From: Paraconexibacter antarcticus
Lineage (GTDB): Bacteria; Actinomycetota; Thermoleophilia; Solirubrobacterales; Solirubrobacteraceae
DNA: 64,000 nucleotides
NCBI RefSeq assembly: GCF_024220175.1
Contig: NZ_CP098502.1
Span: 2,604,001 to 2,668,000, forward strand
Direction of reading: 5' to 3'
Within the stretch, counting starts at the first letter, position 1, and every line of letters begins with the position of its first letter. The position numbers were made by a program, and so were the translations under genes. Below the pieces are notes generated by a model that saw only the letters and a list, made by a program, of their open reading frames with translations, was not told the DNA's origin and did no database searches. Positions 23,423 through 31,654 of the stretch are shown here, in pieces.

Positions 23423-26371
23423 GTGAGGGCTTTTGTGTTGTCGCTCGGGAAGATCGCTGCTGGACCTGGTGCCGCTCGGTATTACACCGATCAGGTCGCG
23501 CGCGGCCAGGAGGACTATTACGCCGGGCAGAAGGAAGAACCCGGCCAGTGGGTCGGCGCCGGCGCCGCCGTCCTGGGGTGGGAGGGGGAGGTCGACGCGG
23601 ACGTCTTCGCGCACCTGCTCGGCGGCGCGGGGCTGCGGCGGCCGCCGAAGACCGGCGGCGTGGTGGGGATCGATCTGACCTTCCGCGCTCCGAAGTCGGT
23701 CAGCGTCCTGTGGGCGGTCGGCCCCGAGGAGCTCGGCGACGAGCTCCGCACCGCGCATGTCGTGGCGGTCCAGGAGGCGTTGGGCTACCTGGAGCGGGAG
23801 GCGTGCTGGGCCCGCCGCGGAGCGGGCGGGAAGGTCCAGGTCCGCGGTGGTGGGTTCGTGGGGGCGGCGTTCATGCATCGCGCCTCCCGGGCCGGCGATC
23901 CGCTGCTGCACACCCACGTCGTCGTGGGGAATCTGACCCAAGGTCCCGACGGCCGCTGGACCGCCCTCGACGCGCGGCACCTGTATCGGCAGGCGAAGAC
24001 GGCGGGCTACCTGTACCAGGCGGTGTTGCGCGCGGAGATCACGGAGCGGACCGGACTTGACTGGGCTCCGGTGGAGCATGGCGTCGCCGATCTCGTTGTA
24101 GTGCCTCGGGAGGTGGTCGAGCACTTCTCCCAGCGCCGCCGCGAGATCCTCGAGCACATGGCCGAGCACGGCGGCCGCTCCGCCGCCTCCGCCCAGGTCG
24201 CCGCGCTGGAGACCCGCCGCGCCAAAGGCGAACCACCGCTCGCCCGGCAGCGGACGGAGTGGCGCGCCCGCGCCTCAGAACACGGCCTCACCCCAGACCG
24301 GGTCGCCGACCTCGCCGGCCAGACGGCACGACGGGACGCGCCGCGGGTCCAGGCGATCAACCCGGAGGTCTTGACCGAGCAGGCGAGCACGTTCGGCCGC
24401 CCGGAACTCCTCCAAGCCCTCGCCGAGGCCCAGCCCGCCGGCGCTCGAGTCGCCGACCTCGAGCAACTCGCCGCCACCAGCCTCGACGACCGCGGGATCG
24501 TCAGGCTCCGCGACGGCATCGCTGCCGCGTCCATCACCGAGCGCCGCTACTCCACCCGCGACCTGTTGCGCATCGAGCGGGACCTCATCGACGGTGCGCT
24601 CCGGCGCCGCGGCTGCCGTGTCGCAGTCGCGCCCGCCGTGGCCATCGAGCGCGCGGGTGACGGCCGGGGACTGACCAGCGATCAGCGCGCTCTCGTCGAC
24701 GGACTGTGTGGCCGGGGCGACGGCGTCGCCGTGGTCCGCGCGGCGGCCGGGACCGGGAAGACCTTCGCCCTCGACGCCGCCCGCGAGGCGTGGGAGTCCG
24801 CCGGCATCCCGGTCCGCGGGTGCGCGCTCTCGGCCCGCGCCGCGCTCGAGCTCTCCGACCAGGCCGCGATCGAGTCCGTGACGATCGCGGCGCTTCGGAA
24901 CCAGCTCGACCGCGGCTGGCAGCTACCCGCGCGATCGGTCCTCGTCGTCGACGAAGCCGGGATGGTCGGCACGCGTGCACTCGCCGACCTCGCGGCAGCC
25001 GCCCAGGTCGCCGATGCCAAACTCGTCCTCGTCGGCGACGACCGCCAGCTCCCCGAGATCCAGGCCGGCGGCGCGTTCCGCGCCCTCGCCGAGCGCCTGG
25101 ACGCGATCGAGCTACGCGAGGTCCGTCGTCAGGAGGCCGCGTGGGACCGCTCCGCGCTCGACGCCCTTCGGAGCGGTGAGGTCGACCGCTGGGCCCGGGC
25201 CTACCGCGAGCGCGGGCGGATCACCGTTGCGGACAATGCACGCGACACCCGGGCTGCGCTCGTCAACGACTGGTCGCAGGCCGGGGGAGACGCGCTCATG
25301 ATCGCCGCACGCCGCGATGACGTCGCGGACCTCAACCATCGCGCCCGCGAGCTCCGTCAGGCCCGCGGCGACCTCGGACCAGACGAGCTGAGCTCCGGCG
25401 GTCGCCGCTGGGCCCAGCACGACCGCGTGATCGCCACCCGCAACGACCGCCAGGCCGGAATCCTCAACGGCGAGCGTGGCACCATCGTCGCCATCGACCA
25501 CCAACACCGGTCACTCGACGTCGAGCTCGACAGCGGCCGGCATGTCGAGCTTGGCGACACCTACCTACGGCCCGGCCACCTCGACCACGGCTACGCCATC
25601 ACCGCCCACCGCGCCCAGGGCGCCACCGTCGACCGCACGTTCGTCCTCGGCTCCGAGGAGCTCTACCGCGAATGGGGCTACACCGCGCTCTCAAGGCACC
25701 GGCGCGAGGCTCGCTTCTATGTCGCCCGACCGGACCTCGAGTCGCACCGCGACGCCCCGCCCGAGTACGACCCCGTGGTCAGCGGCATCACGCGCCTCCT
25801 CGAGCGCTCCCGCGCGCAGCAGCTCGCGCTCGACTCACTGAGCGAGGCTGGGCGGGACGCCCTGGAGGCTGAGGACCGACGGGTCCGCGCGGCGCTGCAG
25901 GCCGATCCGCCGCCCCGGAGACCGACGGTGAACGAGCGCGACCTCGCCCGGGCCGACGCGGCCGTCGAGGCGGCCGCCGCGGCCGGGCGCGAGCTCGTCG
26001 ACGAGCGCGACGCACTCAGGTGGTTCGACCGCCGCCGGCACCAGACGCTCGGCCAGCGGATCGCAAGGAACGACGCCTGGCAGGCCCGTGAGCGCGAGCA
26101 CCGGGACGAACTCGCCGCCGAGCACGACCGGCAGCGCGCAGCGGACGAGCAGTGGCTCGAGCGTCACGGCCCCGACACCGCCCGCCTACTCGCTGTCACT
26201 CGCGAACTCGATGACCGCAACGAGATCGAGACGACCGCCGAGCGCCGGCTCTCGGCGATCACCGAGCCCACGCCGTCGGACCGCCCACACCATGGCCCCT
26301 ACCGCTGGCCGGTCAACGCGTTGCTCGATCGCGACCTCGACCCGCCGGACATCGGAATGCCCGGACGATGA
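23423..26371 (+). CDS. MobF-type conjugative relaxase-helicase (TraA/TrwC-like)
   Basis: 982 residues from GTG 23423. Residues 1-300 form the TrwC relaxase domain, with a Tyr pair near the N-terminus (Tyr20-Tyr21) and the metal-binding His pair H163-x-H165 in LLHTHVVVGN. Residues about 415-720 are a RecD-like helicase with Walker A AAAGTGKTF (440-448), DE-box VVDEAGMVG (Asp510-Glu511), VGDDRQLPE, and the late motif GYAITAHRAQGATVDRTFVL. The C-terminal 180 residues are charged and helical. The enzyme would nick oriT, stay bound to the strand by Tyr and unwind it for transfer. No type IV secretion gene is in the window, so this is part of an element or a mobilisable remnant. Confidence 0.93.
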   Translation: MRAFVLSLGKIAAGPGAARYYTDQVARGQEDYYAGQKEEPGQWVGAGAAVLGWEGEVDADVFAHLLGGAGLRRPPKTGGVVGIDLTFRAPKSVSVLWAVGPEELGDELRTAHVVAVQEALGYLEREACWARRGAGGKVQVRGGGFVGAAFMHRASRAGDPLLHTHVVVGNLTQGPDGRWTALDARHLYRQAKTAGYLYQAVLRAEITERTGLDWAPVEHGVADLVVVPREVVEHFSQRRREILEHMAEHGGRSAASAQVAALETRRAKGEPPLARQRTEWRARASEHGLTPDRVADLAGQTARRDAPRVQAINPEVLTEQASTFGRPELLQALAEAQPAGARVADLEQLAATSLDDRGIVRLRDGIAAASITERRYSTRDLLRIERDLIDGALRRRGCRVAVAPAVAIERAGDGRGLTSDQRALVDGLCGRGDGVAVVRAAAGTGKTFALDAAREAWESAGIPVRGCALSARAALELSDQAAIESVTIAALRNQLDRGWQLPARSVLVVDEAGMVGTRALADLAAAAQVADAKLVLVGDDRQLPEIQAGGAFRALAERLDAIELREVRRQEAAWDRSALDALRSGEVDRWARAYRERGRITVADNARDTRAALVNDWSQAGGDALMIAARRDDVADLNHRARELRQARGDLGPDELSSGGRRWAQHDRVIATRNDRQAGILNGERGTIVAIDHQHRSLDVELDSGRHVELGDTYLRPGHLDHGYAITAHRAQGATVDRTFVLGSEELYREWGYTALSRHRREARFYVARPDLESHRDAPPEYDPVVSGITRLLERSRAQQLALDSLSEAGRDALEAEDRRVRAALQADPPPRRPTVNERDLARADAAVEAAAAAGRELVDERDALRWFDRRRHQTLGQRIARNDAWQAREREHRDELAAEHDRQRAADEQWLERHGPDTARLLAVTRELDDRNEIETTAERRLSAITEPTPSDRPHHGPYRWPVNALLDRDLDPPDIGMPGR

Positions 26372-26598
26372 GACCGCAGCTGTCGCTCGACGACCTCGAC
26401 GAGCCCCGCGGCCTCACCCGCGCCGAGCTCATGACCGCCACCGAGGTCGCCGACCTTGTCGGCGTCCCGGTGTCCACGGTGCGCGAATGGGGCCGCAACG
26501 GCACCTTGCCCCGCGTGAAGCTCGGCCGCCACGTGCGCTTCATCCGCAGCCACGTCGTCCAGGTGATCCTCGACGCAGAACAGGGTGGGGGGGAGTAG
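26368..26598 (+). CDS. Excisionase-like helix-turn-helix protein
   Basis: 76 residues. The ATG overlaps the relaxase stop (ATGA), so it is coupled to it. Residues about 22-70 form a winged helix of the MerR/Xis type (MTATEVADLVGVPVSTVREW, then LGRHVRFIRSHV), the HTH_17 family found in excisionases and plasmid regulators. In this place it probably controls excision or the relaxase operon of the mobile element. No integrase is seen nearby, so the partner is missing or lies elsewhere. Confidence 0.8.
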   Translation: MRPQLSLDDLDEPRGLTRAELMTATEVADLVGVPVSTVREWGRNGTLPRVKLGRHVRFIRSHVVQVILDAEQGGGE

Positions 26599-26628
26599 CC
26601 CAGCCGCATGAGGCGACCTGTGAGGGGG

Positions 26629-27021
26629 TCAGCCTCGCCGTACCGGCCACTGGCCGTGCAGGCGGTAGTGCGCCAACTCATACACATCGCGGCGCCGGCT
26701 CTCGCGGGGCTGGTGCGCGATGCCCGCAGCGAGGTACTCGAGGCCGAGCCGGCCGTCGGCCAGGCGGGCGACACAGAAGAGGATGCGCCACCGCCCCGCC
26801 ATGTCGGGCACGTAGACCTTCACGCAGCCGGGGAGGTCGGTGCCGGAGGCGTGCCCGGCAGCGCAGGTCCGGCGCTCGGCGGCGAGAACACCGACCTGCT
26901 CCATGCGTGACCGTGCGGCCTGGAGCACGGCACGCCCGCGGTCCGACGTCCGAGCGAGATCCGCGGTGAACAGCGCGTCGTCGAACGAGGCCGGAGCCCC
27001 CGGTCCACGAACCGGCGGCAC
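26629..27021 (-). CDS. Small protein, possibly RelE/ParE-like toxin
   Basis: 130 residues from GTG 27021, only six bases after the stop of the upstream HTH gene. It has a helical N-terminal half and a beta-rich C-terminal half (VKVYVPDMAGRWRILFCVAR, then VYELAHYRLHGQWP) whose layout of strands and basic residues resembles RelE/ParE-type toxins. That is a fold-level impression, not a motif match; three Cys (about residues 54, 66 and 83) are also present. With the preceding HTH gene it could form a toxin/regulator pair. It is convergent with the excisionase-like gene and 30 bases from it. Confidence 0.5.
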   Translation of the reverse strand: MPPVRGPGAPASFDDALFTADLARTSDRGRAVLQAARSRMEQVGVLAAERRTCAAGHASGTDLPGCVKVYVPDMAGRWRILFCVARLADGRLGLEYLAAGIAHQPRESRRRDVYELAHYRLHGQWPVRRG

Positions 27022-27027
27022 CCGCGC

Positions 27028-27330
27028 TCAGCCTTCGTGGTCGGGCGGGAGCGATGCCCCGTAGGCGGCTTCGAAATCGAGCAGTTCCGCCGCCGTCGCC
27101 GGCCGGCTGCCGCGCTCGGAGTGGACGTCATCGATGGTGCGGCCCCCGGGAGCGGGCTCGACCTCGTCCAGCGCCCACGTGACCAGGCGGTAGAGCGCAT
27201 CCTCGGGAATCCTCAGCCGCTCGGCGATGTCGCGCGGGCTTGCGCCGTCGACGACCAGACGTAGCGCCTCAGCTTCGACGGAGGTCAGCGAGGTGAGCCT
27301 CGACGGCTCCAGCTTTCGCATGTCGAACAT
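27028..27330 (-). CDS. Small helix-turn-helix protein, possible antitoxin or regulator
   Basis: 100 residues from ATG 27330; a second ATG lies three codons later. The longer open frame runs back into tRNA-Gly and cannot be coding. Residues about 15-55 look like a LuxR-type HTH (SVEAEALRLVVDGASPRDIAERL, shown in part), and the C-terminal part is acidic. It is followed six bases later by the possible toxin gene, so antitoxin is one option; an element regulator is another. Confidence 0.55.
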   Translation of the reverse strand: MFDMRKLEPSRLTSLTSVEAEALRLVVDGASPRDIAERLRIPEDALYRLVTWALDEVEPAPGGRTIDDVHSERGSRPATAAELLDFEAAYGASLPPDHEG

Positions 27331-27453
27331 CGCGAAACCAAGGCTAGCGGGCCCGCCTAACCCGTAGGCGCTGACGCACTTCGCGCGCAGATTGGTCCGC
27401 TGGATTGGTCCGCTGGCGAAAACAGCACGCTCACACCACAAACCAGGCAAAAG

Positions 27454-27480
27454 AAAAGCCCCGCGGTTTGCGGGGCTTTT
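27454..27480 (-). terminator. Rho-independent terminator after tRNA-Gly
   Basis: An 11-bp stem (AAAAGCCCCGC with its complement) around a 5-base loop, seven bases beyond the tRNA 3' end. On the minus strand the stem is followed by a T-rich run (CTTTTCTTTTG). Confidence 0.85.
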
Positions 27481-27486
27481 CCAACA

Positions 27487-27560
27487 AGCGGCTGAAGAGA
27501 CTCGAACTCTCGACCTTCTGCATGGCAAGCAGACGCTCTAGCCAACTGAGCTACAGCCGC
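27487..27560 (-). tRNA. tRNA-Gly (anticodon GCC)
   Basis: 74 nt. The acceptor stem GCGGCTG pairs with CAGCCGC; the anticodon stem-loop is TCTGC-TTGCCAT-GCAGA, which places GCC at positions 34-36; the T arm has GAGAGTTCGAGTCTC. No CCA is encoded. Its 3' end faces the relaxase-bearing element, the orientation expected if it were an attachment site. Confidence 0.95.
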
Positions 27561-27754
27561 GCTGGGAGGCGAAGTATAAGCAACGTCCGCGACGGACGCG
27601 CGCTGACCCCGTTCAGCGGTGGTGGGGGCTTGGGTCGTGGTGCCTGCCAGCCGCACCAGCGGCACGGCATCCTCCTCTGGTCGGAGGACGCGTCACCCGC
27701 GCCAGAACGCAACAAGCCGGATCCCCGCCCATCGGGGACCCGGCCGGTTCATCA

Positions 27755-27825
27755 AGGCGACGACCGGAATCGAACCGGTGTACACGGCTTTGCAGGCCGC
27801 TGCGTAGCCACTCCGCCACGTCGCC
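27755..27825 (-). tRNA. tRNA-Cys (anticodon GCA)
   Basis: 71 nt. The acceptor stem GGCGACG pairs with CGTCGCC, the discriminator base is T as usual for tRNA-Cys, and the anticodon loop CTGCAAA places GCA at 34-36. The T loop is GGTTCGATTCC. No CCA is encoded. It lies 195 bases upstream of tRNA-Gly on the same strand and could be co-transcribed with it. Confidence 0.95.
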
Positions 27826-27860
27826 GAGTCGCGTCGCGGAGTGTACGTCTTCGGGCGCCG

Positions 27861-29270
27861 TCAGGCGGTCGCGAGGGGGGTGGGCGCGGGCGCCGCGCCG
27901 GCTCCGTCCGCTGCCTGGGCCCGATCGCGTCGCGCCCGCACGCGCACCTGCGCGCCTCGCGCGGGGACGAGCGTGATGTGGTGCATGTGCGCCGCCTCGG
28001 GCTCACCGACGGCCTCGATCTCGACCTCGCGCAGGACGGTCCGCAGGACCTCCGCCATCTCGGTGAGCGCGAACGTCGCGCCCAGGCAGCGGCGCACGCC
28101 GCCACCGAACGGGATCCACGTGTACGGCTCACCGGAGCCCTCGAGCCACCGCTCCGGCCGGAACGCCGCCGCCTCCGGGAAGTGTGCGTCGCTCTCGTGC
28201 ATGAGCGCGATCGACGGGAGCAGCAGCGTGCCCTGCGGCATGTCGTACCCGGCCACGCGCGTGCGCCGCGCGAGGACGCGGGCGACGTTCTGGATGACCG
28301 GGCGGACGCGGAGCGTCTCCTTCACGACCGCGTCGACGTAGGGGTCGCGGGGGTCGTCGAGGCCGGCGCGGACCCGCGCGAGCGCCTCGGGGTGGCGCAG
28401 CAGGCGCTCGAAGGCCCAGGCGAGCCCGGTCGCCGTCGTCTCGTGCCCGGCGACGAGCAGGGTCATGAGCTCGTCGCGCACCCAGCGGTCGTCGACCGGC
28501 GTCCCCGCCTCGTCGTGGGCGTCGAGGAGCATCGAGAGCACGTCGCCGCGGTCGGCTCGGCCCGCGACGGCCCGCCGCTCGGCGATCTCCGCGAACAGCA
28601 GCTCGTCGGCGGCTTCGATCCCGGCGAGGAAGCGCTTCCAGCGGCCGACGTGGCGCAGCGCGGGGGCGACCCAGAGGAGGAAGTAGGACGGGCGGAACTC
28701 GACGGCGGCGCGCAGGGCGTCGTGGAGCCGTCGGGCGCGCTCGTCGTCCTCGACGCCGAGCACGACGCGGATGATGATCTCGAGCGTCAGCGCACGGGTG
28801 CGCTCGTGGAGGGCGAACGGCTCCCCGACCGGCCACGTCCGGACCTCGGCCTCCGTGAGCTCGCGCATCAGGCCCACCGTGCGCGCGATCCGCTCCCCGT
28901 GGAAGGCAGGCAGCTGGAGCTTGCGCTCGCGCAGGTGCTCCTCGCGGTCGAGCAGCAGCACCGAGTGCTCGCCGACGATCGGCCCGAGGAGCGTGTTGCC
29001 CTCCCCGGCGAGGAAGACGTCCGGAGAGCCGGTGAAGAGCGCCTTGACGTCGACCGGGTCCGCGAGGACGACGATCCGGCCCGCCATCGTGTCCTTGAGC
29101 GTGAACGTCCGGCCGTAGCGGCGCGCCAGGAGACGCAGCCAGCTCGGACGCGCGAGCCACAGCAATGGCGTCTGCACGAAGGCCGGCAGCGGCGGCCCCG
29201 GAGGCAGGACGTCGCCGTCGGCGAGCTGCACCTTCTGGCGCGTCATCAACGGCTTGACGAACTCGGACAT
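27861..29270 (-). CDS. Cytochrome P450
   Basis: 469 residues, the normal length for a bacterial P450. All key motifs are present: the I-helix oxygen-binding AGHETT (274-279), the K-helix E318-x-x-R321, PERW (372-375), and the haem-ligand loop FGGGVRRCLGA with Cys395. No signal peptide or N-terminal anchor is seen, so it is probably soluble and needs a separate ferredoxin partner; none is nearby. The substrate is unknown. The last 20 residues are a low-complexity Ala/Pro tail. It is transcribed alone, divergent from tRNA-Val. Confidence 0.93.
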   Translation of the reverse strand: MSEFVKPLMTRQKVQLADGDVLPPGPPLPAFVQTPLLWLARPSWLRLLARRYGRTFTLKDTMAGRIVVLADPVDVKALFTGSPDVFLAGEGNTLLGPIVGEHSVLLLDREEHLRERKLQLPAFHGERIARTVGLMRELTEAEVRTWPVGEPFALHERTRALTLEIIIRVVLGVEDDERARRLHDALRAAVEFRPSYFLLWVAPALRHVGRWKRFLAGIEAADELLFAEIAERRAVAGRADRGDVLSMLLDAHDEAGTPVDDRWVRDELMTLLVAGHETTATGLAWAFERLLRHPEALARVRAGLDDPRDPYVDAVVKETLRVRPVIQNVARVLARRTRVAGYDMPQGTLLLPSIALMHESDAHFPEAAAFRPERWLEGSGEPYTWIPFGGGVRRCLGATFALTEMAEVLRTVLREVEIEAVGEPEAAHMHHITLVPARGAQVRVRARRDRAQAADGAGAAPAPTPLATA

Positions 29271-29357
29271 CGGGGCGGCTCCAGAGGGTCGGCGGACGGC
29301 CCACCACGGTATCGGCCGCGCACATTTCGATCGCCGTTGCTACAGTTTCCGACCCCG

Positions 29358-29430
29358 GCGCGATTAGCTCAGCTGGGAGAGCACCGCCTCGACAAGGCGG
29401 GGGTCACTGGTTCGAGCCCAGTATCGCGCA
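29358..29430 (+). tRNA. tRNA-Val (anticodon GAC)
   Basis: 73 nt. The acceptor stem GCGCGAT pairs with ATCGCGC, discriminator A, no encoded CCA. The D arm is AGCTCAGCTGGGAGAGC, and the T arm has CTGGTTCGAGCCCAG. The anticodon stem CCGCC/GGCGG encloses the loop TCGACAA, giving anticodon GAC. Position 33, nearly always U, is C here. Confidence 0.93.
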
Positions 29431-29435
29431 CTACA

Positions 29436-29461
29436 GAAACGCCCGCAAAAGCGGGCGTTTC
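29436..29461 (+). terminator. Terminator after tRNA-Val
   Basis: A perfect 11-bp stem (GAAACGCCCGC and its complement) with an AAAA loop, five bases after the tRNA. A short T-rich tail follows. Confidence 0.8.
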
Positions 29462-29846
29462 GCGTTTCGGGACCCAAAATCGAGGTCCCAGTCCCTGCAC
29501 GCAACCCAATGGTTGCATTGACGTCCAGGGAAGCCAATGGTCGGCGGGTCATGCGTGACCCGATCCTTCCGAACAGCGTTTTGGGCTGATCGACCTCCTA
29601 CGACAGCAGCCCGAAGGCCGACAACGAGATCCGCGTGGTCTGCCGGGCCGGCATCCGGTCAGCGCCGACGGCGATCACGCCGTCGAGCTCCGCGCGCAAG
29701 CGCATCGGGCCTGCCCGCGACACCGCCACCCGCACCGCGCCGACCTTGACGATCGGCCCGACTCGACTCGGCCCGAGTGCCGGCCAAGCCGACCGTCCCG
29801 GTGCGTGCGCCTGACGCACCCCTGGGCACGTCCCCGGTCTATGACT

Positions 29847-29917
29847 GGCGTCGAAGGAGGTAGCGAGGCCGCCCTAAGTCGTTGGCATAGGGCGACCTCG
29901 CTACATGCTTCGACGCC
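29847..29917. repeat. 71-bp near-palindromic hairpin with TCGTTGG loop
   Basis: The outer arms are GGCGTCGAAG and its complement, then a three-base internal loop, GTAGCGAGG and its complement, and GCCCTA with TAGGGC, closing on a loop that contains TCGTTGG (29879-29885). The stem is about 25 bp. There is no T-run after it. Confidence 0.75.
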
Positions 29918-30034
29918 GCGCGTTCTATCTCAACGCCGCGCCTTCGTGAAGGTTGGCGGAACCTTAGGACAAGGGTGTGACGGACAACATGCCCCACTTG
30001 CACCGATCGAGAGTCGTGGTGCCGACGTCGGTTA

Positions 30035-30072
30035 GCGGGGCCGCCGATGTCGTTGGCATCAGGCGGCCCCGC
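30035..30072. repeat. 38-bp hairpin sharing the TCGTTGG loop
   Basis: The stem GCGGGGCCGCC with GATG below the loop pairs with CATC and GGCGGCCCCGC, leaving one unpaired A. The loop is exactly TCGTTGG (30050-30056), the same as in the hairpin 170 bases upstream, while the stem sequence is unrelated. Confidence 0.75.
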
Positions 30073-30310
30073 ACCCGGAGTAACGCGCTCAACTCCGCAG
30101 GGTTCCGGTCCGCGTGCAAGCGCGTCCTGTCATTCGCGTCATCGTCCGGTCAGAACTCTACGTGAGCGGCAACTCCTTCACATCAACGCAAAGCGGACGA
30201 CACGAGCACGATGGAACTTGATCGCGCTGAACGCGCGCTAAGCACGCCGCAATCCGACCTACCAGCCCCGACCCGCGCTGCGCGTTCGATCCCAGGTCGC
30301 CTCTGAAGAA

Positions 30311-30336
30311 GAAGACCCCGGGAGTCCGGGGGTTCT
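30311..30336 (-). terminator. Terminator after the class V aminotransferase gene
   Basis: On the minus strand a CCCCGG/CCGGGG stem with a 4-base loop is followed by TCTTCTTCTTC. It lies about 55 bases beyond the stop at 30392. Confidence 0.6.
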
Positions 30337-30391
30337 CGTTCCCGGGCTCGGGGCGGCGCCGAGGGGAGCGGGGCGTCCCGCGATCGCGCGC

Positions 30392-31477
30392 CTACAGCAC
30401 GGCGAGCAGTCGCTCCAGATCACCCGCGTCGTTCCACGCACCGACCGAGGCACGGACGTAGGGCGTCCCGGGCAGCGGGCGGATCGTCACGCCCGCGGCG
30501 CTCGCCCGCTCGACGACGGCGGCCGCGTCGTCGACGGTCCAGCTCACGAGCGTCGACGGCCCGCGGGGCGCGACGTCGTGCCCCGCGGCCTCCAGGCGGG
30601 CCACGAGCTCGTCGCACGTCAGTTGCGCCTGCGCAAAGAGCGCGTCCCACCCGTCGCGGCCCAGGACCTCGGCGGAGGCCGCGGCCGCGGCCATCACCTC
30701 ACGGGACAGCGCCGGGGCGTCGAAGGCGCGCGCGTCGTCCCAGGCCGCGGCCTCGAGCCCGTCCGCGGGGACCACGAGGTTCACGTACCCCGGGACGATG
30801 TCGTGCAGGCGCTCGCGCCAGGCGGGGTCGACCCAGAGCATCCCGGTGCCGACCGGCCCGCACATCCACTTCTGGCCGGCGGCGGCGTACGCGAAGCAGC
30901 CGAGTGAGGTGACGTCGACGTCGATCGCGCCGGCGCCCTGCGCGCCGTCGAGCAGCACGGGGATCTCGCGGCCGACGTCGGCGAGCCCCGCCGGGGCGAG
31001 GGCGCCCGTCGTCCAGTTCACGTGCGAGCAGGCGACGAGCTTCGTGCGGGCCGGGTCGACGGCCGCATCGATCTCGGCGAGGGGGGCGGTCCGCACCTCG
31101 ATCCCGAGGTGCCGGCGCGCGGCGGCGAGCGGGCCGAGCAGGCCGGGGTGCTCGTCGGGGGCGGTGAGGACCTCGTCGCCGGGCTGCAGCCGCAGCGCCT
31201 CGATCATCCGCGCGAGCCCCTCGGACGTGCACGTCGTGAGCGCGACGTCGGCGGGGGAGGCTGCGCCGAGGGCCGCGGCGTAGTGGCCGCGGAGCGTCGT
31301 CGCCGCCGCGGTCGTCGCGAGGAAGTAGGGCATCCCGCGGCCCGCCTCGGCCGCCTCGAGCGCGACATCCACCGCCGCGCGCAGGCACGCCCCCGGCAAC
31401 GGCCCACACGAGCCGGCGTTCAGGTACGCCGTCCGCTCGAAGACCGGAAACTGCTCACGGAAGCTCGCAGGGTCCAT
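30392..31477 (-). CDS. Class V PLP-dependent aminotransferase (cysteine desulfurase-like)
   Basis: 361 residues from ATG 31477 (MDPASFREQF). The frame is open 35 codons further, but that part reads through a hairpin and is not expected to be coding. The fold-type I signature residues are present: an aspartate for the pyridine nitrogen in LLDGAQGAG (Asp178) and the Schiff-base Lys203 in AGQKWMCG. The N-terminal NAGSCGPLP and the overall layout place it in the branch with cysteine desulfurases, selenocysteine lyases and isopenicillin-N epimerase-like proteins. The substrate cannot be told from the sequence. It is preceded by the Rpf-like gene on the same strand, with a strong hairpin between them. 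Confidence 0.85.
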   Translation of the reverse strand: MDPASFREQFPVFERTAYLNAGSCGPLPGACLRAAVDVALEAAEAGRGMPYFLATTAAATTLRGHYAAALGAASPADVALTTCTSEGLARMIEALRLQPGDEVLTAPDEHPGLLGPLAAARRHLGIEVRTAPLAEIDAAVDPARTKLVACSHVNWTTGALAPAGLADVGREIPVLLDGAQGAGAIDVDVTSLGCFAYAAAGQKWMCGPVGTGMLWVDPAWRERLHDIVPGYVNLVVPADGLEAAAWDDARAFDAPALSREVMAAAAASAEVLGRDGWDALFAQAQLTCDELVARLEAAGHDVAPRGPSTLVSWTVDDAAAVVERASAAGVTIRPLPGTPYVRASVGAWNDAGDLERLLAVL

Positions 31478-31541
31478 GGGGCCAGCGTAGTGCGGGCCCG
31501 GGTGCGGGCGTCCGGGGCGTGGGGTCGCGCCCGGCGCCGGT

Positions 31542-31584
31542 GAGTGACAGCTGACGCAGGACACGTCTGCGTGAGCTGTCACTC
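31542..31584. repeat. 43-bp palindrome between the Rpf-like and aminotransferase genes
   Basis: GAGTGACAGCT pairs perfectly with AGCTGTCACTC; after one G.G mismatch a further 6 bp pair, with a 7-base loop. It lies 71 bases after the Rpf-like stop and 65 bases before the aminotransferase start. It could be a bidirectional terminator-like hairpin or an operator; there is no T-run. Confidence 0.65.
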
Positions 31585-31654
31585 GGGAGGGAAGGGGCGA
31601 CGTCGGTCAGCTCGGCGCGAGGCGGCGCCGGCCACCGGGGGCGGGGCGGCGTCG

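Larger units (their letters stand above)
29462..30391. other. Gene-free 0.9 kb with two related hairpins
   Basis: No frame here has the codon pattern of the real genes. The stretch is less GC-rich than its neighbours, especially 29880-30240. It holds two strong hairpins (annotated separately) and a terminator for the aminotransferase gene. It could encode small RNAs or be the wreck of older genes. Confidence 0.6.

Noticed and set aside
23423..27487. Second copy of the tRNA-Gly 3' end as an att repeat
   Set aside because: I looked for the last 20 bases of the tRNA in the relaxase block and around it but saw no copy within the window.
27028..27528. 166-residue form of the small HTH protein
   Set aside because: The upstream extension reads through the terminator and tRNA-Gly, so the ATG at 27330 is the credible start.
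29537..30241. Several 60-76 residue frames in the hairpin-rich gap
   Set aside because: No ribosome binding sites, no codon bias like the real genes and no similarity to known proteins.
31531..31590. Cys-Val-Ser-Cys-His (haem c-like CxxCH) peptide on both strands near 31.56 kb
   Set aside because: The same peptide on both strands is produced by the palindrome at 31542-31584; neither frame is a real gene at this place.
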